From CAYLJJ01 sp964384025 (GTDB lineage Bacteria; Myxococcota_A; Bradymonadia; UBA7976; UBA1532), in contig CAYLJJ010000031.1 of NCBI GenBank assembly GCA_964384025.1, positions 1 to 58,816 on the forward strand: a DNA stretch of 58,816 nucleotides, read 5' to 3'. Numbering within the stretch: the stretch's first letter is position 1; each line of letters starts with the position of its first letter. The position numbers were made by a program, and so were the translations under genes. Under the pieces are notes generated by a model, which worked only from the letters and a program-made list of their open reading frames with translations, did no database searches and was not told the origin of the DNA. Shown here piece by piece: positions 1 to 8,916 of the stretch.

Positions 1-129
1 GAGGCGACCCTGGCTATAGACGAGGTGGACCTCAGCCAACCCCCCCTGAAGCGAGAGCCAAGCGCGGATCTCCTCGATGGGGAGGTCATCTGGCAGCTTG
101 CTGAGCAGAAAAGCAGGTAACTCCTTCAC
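1..129 (-). CDS. Partial hypothetical protein, N-terminal end only
   Basis: An open frame runs from a GTG at 127-129 off the left edge of the window, giving about 43 codons without a stop. A TGAGGTG ribosome-binding-like stretch lies just upstream of the GTG; an in-frame ATG at 139-141 is an alternative start with no evident binding site. The visible peptide begins VKELPAFLLSKLPDD and contains an IEEIRAWLSLQGGLAEVHLV stretch. This has the amphipathic, non-repetitive look of real coding sequence, unlike the other frames here. It is divergent from the exporter gene at 278. I do not recognise a family from so little sequence. Confidence 0.4.
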   Translation of the reverse strand, partial: MKELPAFLLSKLPDDLPIEEIRAWLSLQGGLAEVHLVYSQGRL

Positions 130-277
130 AAAACACCTCATCAGAGCACAGAGATTGGAGAGATAAGCCTGCACTGCGAGCACCTGAGGTCAAGGCTTTC
201 CCATCGGCTCTTAAGCAGCTTTGCTGACATAAACTCCTCTCCGTGATACTGAACTCTCTCAGAGATGGGAGCCGTTC

Positions 278-2779
278 GTGCGTAAACTGATTCATCGCCC
301 TATTCGAGCCCTGGTCCACTCGATCCATGCTCATCCCTACCTCTATCTCCTGATCAGCCTCATCCTCTCGGCGGTGATGCTTCAGTTTGTCCGGCATGTC
401 CCCGGTCGCCCCGGTGCGGGCTTGAAGCTCAAGAGCAAGATCCAAGATCTGCTGCCTGAGTCAGCCCCCAGCGTAGAGGCCAGCAAGATCCTTCAGGAGC
501 GTTTGGGTAGCGCTGATATCCTCGTCGCCACCCTGATGACAGATCAGTTTGAGGAGGTCAAAAAGCTCCTCCCAGCGCTCTCTAAACGCTTGGCCGCTCG
601 AGAGGAGATCGTCAAGGTTCTCTATCGCCAAGACATTACGATGATCGATCAGAATGCGCTGATCATCTTCCCCAGCCTGGCAGAGCTTGAGGATTACTAT
701 CAGGAGCTGAGTGATGAGATCCGCAAAGCGGTCAAGAAGCGCCTCCAGCTTTTTGATGATGATGATGAGAAGTCCCAGAAGGAGGCGGAGCCCAAGAAAA
801 CCTACGCTTGGGGAGAGCTGGAGCAGGATGATGGGCTCTCAAACCTAGGGCGCACCTTCCGCGCGGAGCGTGGCAAATATCAGGAGTTCTTCCACAACCG
901 GGCTTACACCACCATCGGCCTTCAGATCTTTCCCAGCCAATCTTCGGGCAACTTGGCCTTCTGCCAAGAGATCCTCAAGACTGTAGATGAGATCATCCGC
1001 GATGAGGTGGAGAAGAGCTTGGGCCCCATCGGCCCTGAAGGGGTCGTCACCCGCGTCGATCTGGGAGGAGGCTATCGTCACGCGCTCCAGGAGTCTAAAC
1101 AGATTCAAGATGATATGCTTTCCTCGGTGAGCATCTCTCTGCTCCTCTTGGCGCTGGTCATCATCATCTTCTTCCGCAGCGTTCGTGCGTTTGTCTGTGT
1201 GATGATCCCTCTAATAATTGGGATCAGTTGGACCATGGGCCTTGTCGCTCTCACAGTGGGCTATCTAAACCTGATCACCGCCTTTATCTTCGCGGTGCTC
1301 CTGGGTTTAGGGATCGACTTTGGGATCCACTTCTATGGACGTTACCGCGAAGAGCGATCCTTGGGCCAAGATCCTCTAGCGGCGATGCTGCTCACTCACT
1401 TAGAGACGGGTGAAGCCAACATCTTGGCAGCGATCACCACCAGCATCGCCTTCCTGGCCCTCACCTTGGCGGACTTCAAGGGTTTTAGTCAGTTTGGAGG
1501 GGTCGCCGCCGCTGGGGTAATCCTCTGCCTGATCGCGGTCTTTATCCTCTTCACCGCTTTGATCTTCATCTCTGAGCGCTGGAGCCCTCTCAAGCTGCTG
1601 GGCTATAAGGTCAATCGCAGCAGCGATGGTGATATCCCCCGTCGCGCCTTCCCCCTGGGTCCCCGGACCCTGTTGATCTCCTTGGTCATCGCGGGTTTGG
1701 CCTTTGGCTTCGCTCCCAGCCAGATCAGCTTTGAGCTGAACATGAAGCGCCTGGGCCAAAAGAGGAGCGTGACCCAGGAGTATAAGAAGATCCAGTATGG
1801 GACCACCCAGTCAACCTCTCCAGCGGTGATCTTCGCCGATGATGCTGCTGAGGCCCAGCATATCTACAAGCAGCTGGAGGAGCGGATGGCGGCCCATGAC
1901 GACTCCCACCCGCGCATCAAGAGCTACCAAGCTCTCTTCGCGCTTGTCCCAGAGCAGCAAGCGGAGAAGGCCCACTGGGTGCAGAAGATCTGTCGTAAAC
2001 TGCGCCGTAAAGTGAAGCTCTTTGAGGGAGATCAGCGAGAGGGCGCCGATGAGCTGCTGACCCACTGTGAACCTAAGCTCTTTGGCACAGAAGCGTTGCC
2101 TGACTGGGTGAAAGCCAAGTTTTCAGATCGCAATGGAGAGTTGGGTGAGTTCATCTTTGTCTCTCCGAGAGGCTCCACCTCTAACGGCGAGGTGGCCTTG
2201 GCTTTCCGCCAAGAGATGCTCAGCTTGGAGGCTAAGGATGGCAAGGCCCCGGTGGTCTCTGGTAAGCCCCTCATCTGGGCTGAGGTGATCTTGGCGATGA
2301 GGAAAGATGGTGCGGTAACCTCGATCGCCTCTCTGCTTGTCGTCTTTCTACTGCTCTTCCTCTTTGAGCGGAACCTGCGCTCAACCTTTATCATCCTGTT
2401 GCCCTTGAGTGTGGGCCTGGGGATCACCGCCCTGGTGATGATGCTCATGGGGCTCAAGCTCAACTTCTTTAATATGTTGGCCCTGCCCACCATCATCGGG
2501 ATGGGGGTCGATGATGGGGTTCACCTTTTCCACAGATATAAAAAACTGGGTCGATTCTCAGGCCGCTACATCGTCCGCACGACCGGAATGTCAGCGGTCC
2601 TCACCACTCTGACCACCTCTATCGGCTTTGGGAGTTTGCTCACCGCCAACCATTACGGCCTTAACTCTTTGGGCTTCCTCACCATGGTTGGGATGAGCGC
2701 CGCGCTCTTGACCACGCTGTTGGTCCTGCCTGCCGCCTTCCAGTGGCTGGACAGCCGCAAAGGGTCTATCCAAGCCTAA
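278..2779 (+). CDS. RND/MMPL-superfamily exporter (HpnN-like membrane protein)
   Basis: An 833-aa inner-membrane protein with the duplicated RND layout. There is one N-terminal membrane helix (about residues 20-40), a large periplasmic loop, a block of helices at about 283-465, a second large loop (about 480-680) and a final helix block to about 825. Each half carries the acidic mid-helix motif expected of proton-driven family members: GLGIDFGIHFYGRY in the first and IIGMGVDDGVHLFHRY in the second. The size and single-chain form fit the predicted-exporter/MMPL branch, which includes the hopanoid transporter HpnN, rather than the tripartite AcrB branch. The cargo is unknown, probably a lipid or hydrophobic molecule. 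The start is GTG at 278 after AGATGGGA. The kinase-like gene follows after 16 bases, so the two may be co-transcribed. Confidence 0.85.
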   Translation: MRKLIHRPIRALVHSIHAHPYLYLLISLILSAVMLQFVRHVPGRPGAGLKLKSKIQDLLPESAPSVEASKILQERLGSADILVATLMTDQFEEVKKLLPALSKRLAAREEIVKVLYRQDITMIDQNALIIFPSLAELEDYYQELSDEIRKAVKKRLQLFDDDDEKSQKEAEPKKTYAWGELEQDDGLSNLGRTFRAERGKYQEFFHNRAYTTIGLQIFPSQSSGNLAFCQEILKTVDEIIRDEVEKSLGPIGPEGVVTRVDLGGGYRHALQESKQIQDDMLSSVSISLLLLALVIIIFFRSVRAFVCVMIPLIIGISWTMGLVALTVGYLNLITAFIFAVLLGLGIDFGIHFYGRYREERSLGQDPLAAMLLTHLETGEANILAAITTSIAFLALTLADFKGFSQFGGVAAAGVILCLIAVFILFTALIFISERWSPLKLLGYKVNRSSDGDIPRRAFPLGPRTLLISLVIAGLAFGFAPSQISFELNMKRLGQKRSVTQEYKKIQYGTTQSTSPAVIFADDAAEAQHIYKQLEERMAAHDDSHPRIKSYQALFALVPEQQAEKAHWVQKICRKLRRKVKLFEGDQREGADELLTHCEPKLFGTEALPDWVKAKFSDRNGELGEFIFVSPRGSTSNGEVALAFRQEMLSLEAKDGKAPVVSGKPLIWAEVILAMRKDGAVTSIASLLVVFLLLFLFERNLRSTFIILLPLSVGLGITALVMMLMGLKLNFFNMLALPTIIGMGVDDGVHLFHRYKKLGRFSGRYIVRTTGMSAVLTTLTTSIGFGSLLTANHYGLNSLGFLTMVGMSAALLTTLLVLPAAFQWLDSRKGSIQA

Positions 2780-2795
2780 AGGTTAAGGAGATGGG

Positions 2796-3869
2796 ATGCC
2801 CAGGGTTTCACATGAAGCTGATCTCAAAGGCTTGGTGGGCAGCATCATCTTGGGGCGCTTTCGTGTCCTTCGCCTTCACCGCGCCGGTCCTCGGAGCGAA
2901 CTCTACGAGGTAGAACCTCCTGGAGTGGGCCGAGAGCGCCGCGCCCTCAAGCTCATCACCCTCCCTGAGATCCACGATCCTGAGGCGATGGAGCGTCTAG
3001 AGCACTATGTTGAGGTTCTACGTCAGCTCCGACACCAGCACCTCTTAAGCGTCTATGAGCTGAACTACCTACCGGATCGAAGCCCCTTCTTGCTTATGGA
3101 CTGGCGCCCCTTTGACACTCTAGAGGAGACGCTGATCCGCTCCGGCTCACTGCCCTTTGAGCGCGCCATAGAGCTGATCCGCGCCACATCTCAGGGCCTA
3201 GAGGCGCTGCATCAGGGGGGGCTTTGCCATGGAGACTTGAGGCCCTCTCACCTTTTGCTGGAGCCTGATCGTGGGGGCTTCTCTCAGATTTTGCTCAGCG
3301 ACGCGGGCCTCGCTGAGCCTCTTCAAGTCCCTCTCTCCTCTCGCGTAGATCGTCGCCTCCCTTTTACGGCGCCGGAGCGTCTGGCTGGTCAGAAGTATCA
3401 GCCGCAGACCGACATCTATGCGTTGGGTGCCTTAAGCTACCTGCTTCTAGCGGGGCGCCTGCCCTTCAACCCTGAAGACCCACGCGCGCAGGTGGCTGGA
3501 GCCGATCCAGTCACTCGGATGAGCTGGCTACATCTACATGCTCGTCCACATCGACCCTCTCAAGGGATGGCCTCCCCTGAGTTTTCCCCTACCTTAGAGG
3601 CCCTCGTCGGTCGCGCCCTCGCCAAGGACCCTGAGCAGCGACCCAAGAACGCTCGTCAGTTTCGCCAGGAGTTTGAAAAGGCGCTTCTGAGTGGTGATGA
3701 AGATCCCAGCCCCTATTTTGCCGACGAACAGGAGACAGCTCCCCCCAAGCTTCATCTTTTTCGGAAGGATCACAACACCCAAGCTCGCAGACAGCGCCCT
3801 CTCTGGCTCTGGTGGATGGCAGGCTCAGGTCTAGGGATCCTGTTGGCGGTGCTTCGCTACCTGCTCTGA
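2796..3869 (+). CDS. Ser/Thr kinase-like protein with degenerate motifs and C-terminal membrane anchor
   Basis: A 357-aa protein with a recognisable protein-kinase fold signature at about residues 18-295 and one membrane helix at the extreme C-terminus (LWWMAGSGLGILLAVLRYLL). This predicts a cytoplasmic, tail-anchored protein. The beta-3 lysine (RRALKLIT), APE-like (TAPERL) and a DxYALG motif are present. The glycine-rich loop is lost (LHRAGPRSE), HRD is HGD, the catalytic-loop Asn is His (HGDLRPSHLL) and DFG is DAG. Both catalytic acidic residues remain, so weak activity cannot be excluded, but ATP and metal binding look impaired. AAGGAG at 2785-2790 supports the ATG at 2796. It follows the exporter closely. 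Confidence 0.8.
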   Translation: MPRVSHEADLKGLVGSIILGRFRVLRLHRAGPRSELYEVEPPGVGRERRALKLITLPEIHDPEAMERLEHYVEVLRQLRHQHLLSVYELNYLPDRSPFLLMDWRPFDTLEETLIRSGSLPFERAIELIRATSQGLEALHQGGLCHGDLRPSHLLLEPDRGGFSQILLSDAGLAEPLQVPLSSRVDRRLPFTAPERLAGQKYQPQTDIYALGALSYLLLAGRLPFNPEDPRAQVAGADPVTRMSWLHLHARPHRPSQGMASPEFSPTLEALVGRALAKDPEQRPKNARQFRQEFEKALLSGDEDPSPYFADEQETAPPKLHLFRKDHNTQARRQRPLWLWWMAGSGLGILLAVLRYLL

Positions 3870-3951
3870 TCCCCTGCGGTTTCTCAGCAGCAAAAGTGCC
3901 AAGCGTATTCTGCGGCGCCCATCACCTATCCCGGAAGAAAAGCTCTCCAGA

Positions 3952-3967
3952 AGGGCTTATAAGCCCT
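3952..3967. terminator. Perfect palindrome between convergent genes, possible weak terminator
   Basis: AGGGCTTATAAGCCCT is a perfect 16-bp palindrome in the 124-base gap between the convergent ends of the kinase-like gene and the thioester-type gene. It could form a 6-bp stem with a TATA loop on either strand. No strong T-run follows on either side, so an intrinsic terminator role is only a guess. Confidence 0.25.
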
Positions 3968-3993
3968 CTCTTCAACGGCCCTCAAGCGGCGAC

Positions 3994-5148
3994 TTACAGG
4001 TTGTTGATGGTGTCGCAGAGGGTCTTAGCGGCCTCGAAGCTGCCCGCGTTGAAAGCCTCATTGGCCTCAGCCCAATGCGCGAACATGTAGGCGTCGCCAT
4101 CGCCCAGGTCAACGGGGGTCGCCCAGCCGAGTTGGTCATAGGCTACGTTCAGGCGAGTGGCGAGGCACTGTTGTAGGGCGCGAGCCTCCATAGGAGCCTT
4201 CTTGAGCCACAACGCATCGTACAGCTCATCGACGCTCTCAAAGGTGGTGCCAAACACGGTCAGAGGCAACCAGCTGTTGAGGACATCAAAGCTCACATGG
4301 CTGTGACCCTTGCCGCGCACCTGATGCTTCCAGAAACCAATAGTGCGGGGATCAGCAAAGGGATCCTCACTCACCTCGCCCTCGAAGCTGTACTCACAGG
4401 TGTCATAGGCGGCCACGAGGCGCTGGAAGGTCCAGGGATCAGCATCGAAGGTCACCACGCGGGTGCCTTCAACATTCAACTCCAGGCTCAAGGGCAGCGT
4501 GAGATCCTCCACAGCCAGGGTGACGCTGGCGTGGCCAGCGGTGTCGGTGAACAGCCCACCGTCGAGGAGCAGGACACCATCACCATCTTCAATAAAGAGT
4601 TCCTGGCCCACCACAGCAGGTCCGCTCTCGCGGCTGAGGGTCACATCAAGCACCACCTCGCCAAGCTCATTCACGCTTGAGGTCAGCTGCCAGACCAACG
4701 CCTCTTCACAGAGCAGTGGGCAGAGCCCCTCCACCTCAGCTAGATATTCCTGAGCCAAAGCAGCGACATTGGCGGTGGGCGCCTCGATTCGATCGCCATA
4801 CACTGTCCACCATACAGCCAACTGTAAAGCGGCGCTGTCGAGGCTGTTGTTGGGTACATAATCAAGCAGCGCACTCACAGTACACCAAGTCTCATCGACG
4901 GGCACATCGGTGGGGGTAACATTATAATTCACACCACCACGGATGGTGTGGTCGATGTCGACACAATAAGCTTTGAACTGCTCACCATCGACGCGAATAT
5001 TCATCTGACCTGCGCGAACACTCTTGCCACGTCCATCATACTGGAAGCGGATGGCTTGAGAGTAAGTCATGCTCTCATAACGCATCGTCTCTGCCTGTAC
5101 ACCACCTATCATCACAAGCGTGGTTATGCCAATGAGCAAGCTCTTCAT
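3994..5148 (-). CDS. Secreted protein with thioester-domain-like N-terminus
   Basis: A 384-aa protein with a Sec signal peptide (MKSLLIGITTLVMIGGVQA). The region after the signal contains AYCVDID (Cys62) and ALQLAVWW (Gln109, Trp113). This matches the Cys plus hydrophobic-Q-x-x-hydrophobic-W pair that forms the internal Cys-Gln thioester in bacterial thioester domains (known mainly from Gram-positive adhesins such as SfbI). The middle part (about 150-245) reads like an Ig/CNA-B-type beta domain. The C-terminal part starts with DPRTIGFWKHQV, a motif often seen in secreted multidomain proteins. AGGGGGG precedes the ATG. The Cys-Gln spacing of 47 residues is short for the family, so the domain call is tentative. 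No membrane anchor or sorting tail is visible, so it is probably released or bound through partners. Confidence 0.7.
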   Translation of the reverse strand: MKSLLIGITTLVMIGGVQAETMRYESMTYSQAIRFQYDGRGKSVRAGQMNIRVDGEQFKAYCVDIDHTIRGGVNYNVTPTDVPVDETWCTVSALLDYVPNNSLDSAALQLAVWWTVYGDRIEAPTANVAALAQEYLAEVEGLCPLLCEEALVWQLTSSVNELGEVVLDVTLSRESGPAVVGQELFIEDGDGVLLLDGGLFTDTAGHASVTLAVEDLTLPLSLELNVEGTRVVTFDADPWTFQRLVAAYDTCEYSFEGEVSEDPFADPRTIGFWKHQVRGKGHSHVSFDVLNSWLPLTVFGTTFESVDELYDALWLKKAPMEARALQQCLATRLNVAYDQLGWATPVDLGDGDAYMFAHWAEANEAFNAGSFEAAKTLCDTINNL

Positions 5149-5170
5149 TTTGTCCCCCCTGAAACAGAAA

Positions 5171-5199
5171 TTTTAAGTATCTGAGTATTTTTCTAGCAA
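5171..5199 (-). promoter_or_regulatory. Candidate sigma-70-type promoter for the thioester-type gene
   Basis: On the minus strand TTGCTA (5199-5194) and TTAAAA (5176-5171) are spaced 17 bases in an AT-rich stretch directly upstream of the gene starting at 5148. The -10 match is weak and the call rests on spacing and position. The rest of the 247-base gap (5149-5395) is AT-rich near 5200-5280 and otherwise featureless. Confidence 0.35.
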
Positions 5200-5395
5200 C
5201 TTGGGGAGGGGGGAGCAATTTTTTTCACTAAGCCACTAAAATTAAACAAAGTTGAAATTTTTCCAACAAGATATTTTTTCCCCTCCAAAATGGACTCACC
5301 TTGCTGCATGCGTCCAGACACCTACTCATCCCGGCTCATGGAGCGGCTTCCTGGGATCGAAGGGGGAGGAGCTGAGCCCAGAAACATGTCAAGCA

Positions 5396-6193
5396 TCAGG
5401 GGGAAGCCTCCCGGGGCAGCAGCTGCTTGAGCTTGAGCTTATCGTCCAAGAGGTGGATGAGGAGGGGGGCGCCTCCCAGGACACGGCTGGAGATGGGCTG
5501 GATGAGATCCTCAAAGGCTTGGAGGTTTGTCGGATCTTTTTCTATACCTGGGAGGATCACGAAGGAGAGGATAAAGCGTCTTTGTGCCTCCTCCTTTTCC
5601 AGGATCAGGGTCTTGGCTCCTTGACCGTTGAAGAAGCCGATCTCTTTCATGAGGTCTCCCAGGGCCTTGACCTCAGCCTTGGTGGTGCCCCCCTTATAGT
5701 AGATCTCCTCCTGAGCGCTGACGGGGTAGCGCTCCCCCATCTGGTTTTGGAAGAAGAGGAAGATACTGCCGAGGATGGCCGCGCCGCAAAGCAGCCCCAG
5801 GCTCGCCGCCTTCCAGCGGGAGGCGAGAGCCCCACCCTGAGCAGCGTGGAGGTCCTGATCTGCCTTGAAGGTGTTTTTGGCCCACCATTGGAGGATAAAG
5901 GCAGGGAGGAAGGCGAGGATGGAACTGGCTTGGCTGGCGCTGTCAGGGAGATTGAAGGCGGCCAGGAGGAGGAAGAGGGTGAGTCCCCCTGTCAAGAAGA
6001 GGATATTGAGCCCCCTACCGGGCCGCTCCAGCATCCGATGGTTGGCGGCCATCAAGAGCCCTCCCGCGATGGGGCTCCCCAGGAAGGTGGCGATGCCCAC
6101 AGAGTGGTGGGAGTGGAGCTTGAAGTCGGGCGCTCGCTGTCGTGAGGCGGGAGCGGGCTCCAGTGGGGGGGCGTAGAGGTTCTTGGGATCCAT
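5396..6193 (-). CDS. Hypothetical integral membrane protein
   Basis: About 265 aa with an N-terminal MDPKNLYAPP stretch and three to four hydrophobic helices in the first two thirds: GIATFLGSPIAGGLLMAANH, ILFLTGGLTLFLLLAAF, ILAFLPAFILQWWA and LGLLCGAAILGSIFLFF. A soluble, mixed alpha/beta C-terminal part (about residues 165-265) follows. I chose the ATG at 6193 because AGAGG sits 6 bases upstream and the protein then begins in a family-like way; an in-frame ATG at 6256 would add 21 residues. No enzyme motif is visible. It points the same way as the secreted gene at 3994-5148, but a 247-base gap makes a shared transcript doubtful. Confidence 0.7.
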   Translation of the reverse strand: MDPKNLYAPPLEPAPASRQRAPDFKLHSHHSVGIATFLGSPIAGGLLMAANHRMLERPGRGLNILFLTGGLTLFLLLAAFNLPDSASQASSILAFLPAFILQWWAKNTFKADQDLHAAQGGALASRWKAASLGLLCGAAILGSIFLFFQNQMGERYPVSAQEEIYYKGGTTKAEVKALGDLMKEIGFFNGQGAKTLILEKEEAQRRFILSFVILPGIEKDPTNLQAFEDLIQPISSRVLGGAPLLIHLLDDKLKLKQLLPREASP

Positions 6194-6550
6194 TTTGGGC
6201 CTCTCTATGACGGTCTGAGAGCAGACATCCAAGCACAGGAGTGGCCCTTGCGTCATGCCGTATCAGAGCGCTCAAGACGGCCGTACGATAAAACAGGTAC
6301 CAAAGCGCTCAAGGCGGCTTCAACCTCCTTTGAGCGTCGCCCCATCTGGGATCCTCAGGAACTCTCCGGGGGCGCCTTGATACTTAGACTCCCCTCGCAG
6401 CTTTGATGAGGATCAACCTCTCTAAGATTTTAGAGTACCCACCTCAGTTTTTTGCACTCGAAGTCCAGATCCCTGCATCTTTCACCAAAGATTACGTCTG
6501 GTTTGGTTTTTGCTGATGCCGCCTCGTCGATTTGAAATGAGGAGCTGGAG
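6194..6550. other. Divergent intergenic region
   Basis: This is 357 bases between divergently transcribed genes. It contains two near-identical copies of AGCGCTCAAG(A/G)CGGC (about 6266 and 6301), about 35 bases apart. I see no RNA gene or convincing promoter. Confidence 0.3.
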
Positions 6551-8866
6551 ATGATCTTGAAGCGCGCATTGATCTTGGGTCTCGCCTCTCTGGCGATCTC
6601 CTGTATCGAGCTGCCTGAGGAGATAGATGGAGGCGGCGTAGGCGGCTCAGGCCCACATATAGATGGAGGCACAGCGGGCGGTGGCGGTGAGGGCTGGAGC
6701 TGCTCTGAGTTGGACTGGTTGGCCTGTCAGACCAGCTCAGAATGTGTCCTCCTCGCTCAGCGCCTCAAGATGATCGAGGAAGATATACCAAACTCGCCTC
6801 CATCTGGCGAGGAGTGTATTGAGGCCGCTGGCCTGGAGTGTGCGCTCCTAGATGAAGCCAGCTGTGAGCCTCGCCAAGACTGCATCGCGCGGCGCTACGA
6901 TGGGGGTGAATTTGGAGACTGCCAATCCGCCGCAGAGGCTGCCTGTGGGCGCTTAGATGAGCCTCAATGTGGCGCTCGATCTGACTGCAACTGGGACGCA
7001 GATCACGCTGGGCTCTGTATAGAGACTGAAGTCCCCTGTGATGCTCAACCCAGCTCAGATGCTTGCGTCGCCTCCGGCTGCTTCTGGTGGGCAGATCGCT
7101 GCCATGAGGAGCAAGCCCCCGCGCGCTGTGATCAGCCTGATCCAGCGGGCTGTGAGGCCGCTGGCTGTGAGTGGGGGTCTGAGGGCTGTCATATCCCTAT
7201 GATGAAGTGCGAAGAGCTGCCTCAACACAGCTGTGATGCACGGCCTGACTGTGATTGGGATGGTCGTCGCTGCGTAGAGCATCAGCAAGAGGGCTGTGAA
7301 AACTTGGATGAGGCTGCCTGTGAAGCAACCCCTGGTTGTCGCGTTGAGTTCAGCGAGTTGAACTGTGGTGGCTGCGGCTGTGATCCCTCTGATGAACCTG
7401 ACTGCGATTGTACTTGCGCCGTAGAGTTTCGCTGTATCCCCGATTCTCCACAGGGCTGTGAAAGCCTTGATCCTCAGCACTGTATGCAGGACCCCAGCTG
7501 CCGGGTTGAAGAAGCAGAGATCTGTCAGGGAGGTGAGAGAGCGGGACAGACGCCTGAAGAGGATCGTGCGGCTGAGCCGGTGCCTGAGGAGGTGGAGTGT
7601 TGGGTAGATCTGATCTGTGTCTCTGTGGAGCAGCCCCTCTGTGTAGGACATCAAGACCCGGAGGTCTGTGAGCAGGACCCCAGTTGTGATTGGGTGTGGG
7701 AGGAGGCTGGGCTGTGTAACTGTGAGGAGTTTGAAGAGGATTGTTTTTGTGAGGCTTGGGGCTCCTGCATCCCAGAAGATCCCCAGCCTCGACGCTGTGA
7801 GGAGATTGATGATGTTGAGAGCTGTGAGGCGGCCCCAGGTTGCCATGTAGATCAGCACTGTGAGCTGTGCTTTGACACTCCAGAGCCTGAAGGCGTGGAT
7901 GTCGATTGTTTTTGCAACATCTGTGTCCCTGACGATCCTCAACCACAACGCTGTGAGGAGATTCAGGACCTTGAACGCTGTGAAGCAGCCCCTGGCTGCC
8001 ACCCTGAGTTTGATGCGTTCTGTGGTGATTGCGATGATGATGGTGGGATCAACTGTTTTTGTGAAGAGCAGCTCCGTTGTCTCCCTGATGATCCTCAGCC
8101 TCAAGCCTGTGAGGAGATTCGAGAGCAGGTGCGCTGTGATGAGGTCCCTGGATGCTCCTGGGAGGCGATCAATTGTCTCTGCGATGACTCCGATATGGAG
8201 TGTGACTGCTTAGAGGGCGGCGTCTGCTTCTCTGATGCTCCTCCGCCTGTGGAGTGTGAGTGGCTTGAGGAGCCGGAGGATTGTGAACGTCAGCTTGGAT
8301 GTGAGTGGTTTGGAGTCCAGGATGAGGAATGTTGGTGTGATGACGACGGGGAGTGTGGCTGCAACGGCGGCGTTGGATCCGGCTTCTGTGGCCCTCGCCG
8401 ACAGCTCAACGACTGTGAACAGATCGACGATGTCGCGCGCTGCTTTGACCAGACTGGGTGTGATTGGATCTGGCTGGAGTGCCCTGAATGCCCTGATGGT
8501 GAAGCCTGCCCACAGTGCGACGCAGTAGGCTCCTGCACCCAAGCTGAGCAGCCTGTCGGTGAGTGCGAAGAGATTCAAGATCCTGAGCGCTGCGAGGGGT
8601 TCAGGGGCTGTCTCTGGGAGGATCTTGTTTGTGCATGTCCTCCTGGAGAGTTTTGTGAAGATTGTGCTGAAAACGATGGGGTCTGCCTCCCCGTCGCTTT
8701 GCCTGGAGATCCTTGTCAGCGCGCCGACAATGATCCCAACCTCTGTGAAGAGCTTGATGGCTGTGAATGGAGCTGGGAGGAGTGCGGTGAGCCGGACGCG
8801 ATGTGTGAACCCAGGGGTTTGTGTCGCTCTCCAAACGGAGGGGATGGCGAGGCCCCAACACCCTAA
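6551..8866 (+). CDS. Very Cys-rich repetitive lipoprotein
   Basis: A 771-aa lipoprotein with signal MILKRALILGLASLAIS and lipid-attachment Cys18, followed by a Gly-rich linker. The rest is a chain of short disulfide-rich modules; a hand count gives roughly 100 cysteines, about one residue in eight. The clearest repeats, about 50-60 residues each, lie in the C-terminal half and follow the pattern C-E-E-I-x-D-x-E-x-C-E-A-A-P-G-C, then a Cys/Asp/Glu stretch, then PDDPQPQ. The simpler motif C-x(2-3)-GC-x-W recurs from the N-terminus. The protein is strongly acidic. It is predicted to be periplasmic or on the cell surface, perhaps as an adhesive, metal-binding or structural rod. No catalytic motif is visible. 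ATG follows GGAGCTGGAG. Confidence 0.8.
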   Translation: MILKRALILGLASLAISCIELPEEIDGGGVGGSGPHIDGGTAGGGGEGWSCSELDWLACQTSSECVLLAQRLKMIEEDIPNSPPSGEECIEAAGLECALLDEASCEPRQDCIARRYDGGEFGDCQSAAEAACGRLDEPQCGARSDCNWDADHAGLCIETEVPCDAQPSSDACVASGCFWWADRCHEEQAPARCDQPDPAGCEAAGCEWGSEGCHIPMMKCEELPQHSCDARPDCDWDGRRCVEHQQEGCENLDEAACEATPGCRVEFSELNCGGCGCDPSDEPDCDCTCAVEFRCIPDSPQGCESLDPQHCMQDPSCRVEEAEICQGGERAGQTPEEDRAAEPVPEEVECWVDLICVSVEQPLCVGHQDPEVCEQDPSCDWVWEEAGLCNCEEFEEDCFCEAWGSCIPEDPQPRRCEEIDDVESCEAAPGCHVDQHCELCFDTPEPEGVDVDCFCNICVPDDPQPQRCEEIQDLERCEAAPGCHPEFDAFCGDCDDDGGINCFCEEQLRCLPDDPQPQACEEIREQVRCDEVPGCSWEAINCLCDDSDMECDCLEGGVCFSDAPPPVECEWLEEPEDCERQLGCEWFGVQDEECWCDDDGECGCNGGVGSGFCGPRRQLNDCEQIDDVARCFDQTGCDWIWLECPECPDGEACPQCDAVGSCTQAEQPVGECEEIQDPERCEGFRGCLWEDLVCACPPGEFCEDCAENDGVCLPVALPGDPCQRADNDPNLCEELDGCEWSWEECGEPDAMCEPRGLCRSPNGGDGEAPTP

Positions 8867-8916
8867 CTCTCCCACCAAAATGCTTTCTGAGAAATGGTTA
8901 ACGCCCTTAGAAAGCT

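Noticed and set aside
86..445. 119-codon minus-strand frame over the start of the exporter gene
   Set aside because: It is antisense to the exporter signal region and lacks a binding site; the other minus frame (1-129) looks more like coding sequence.
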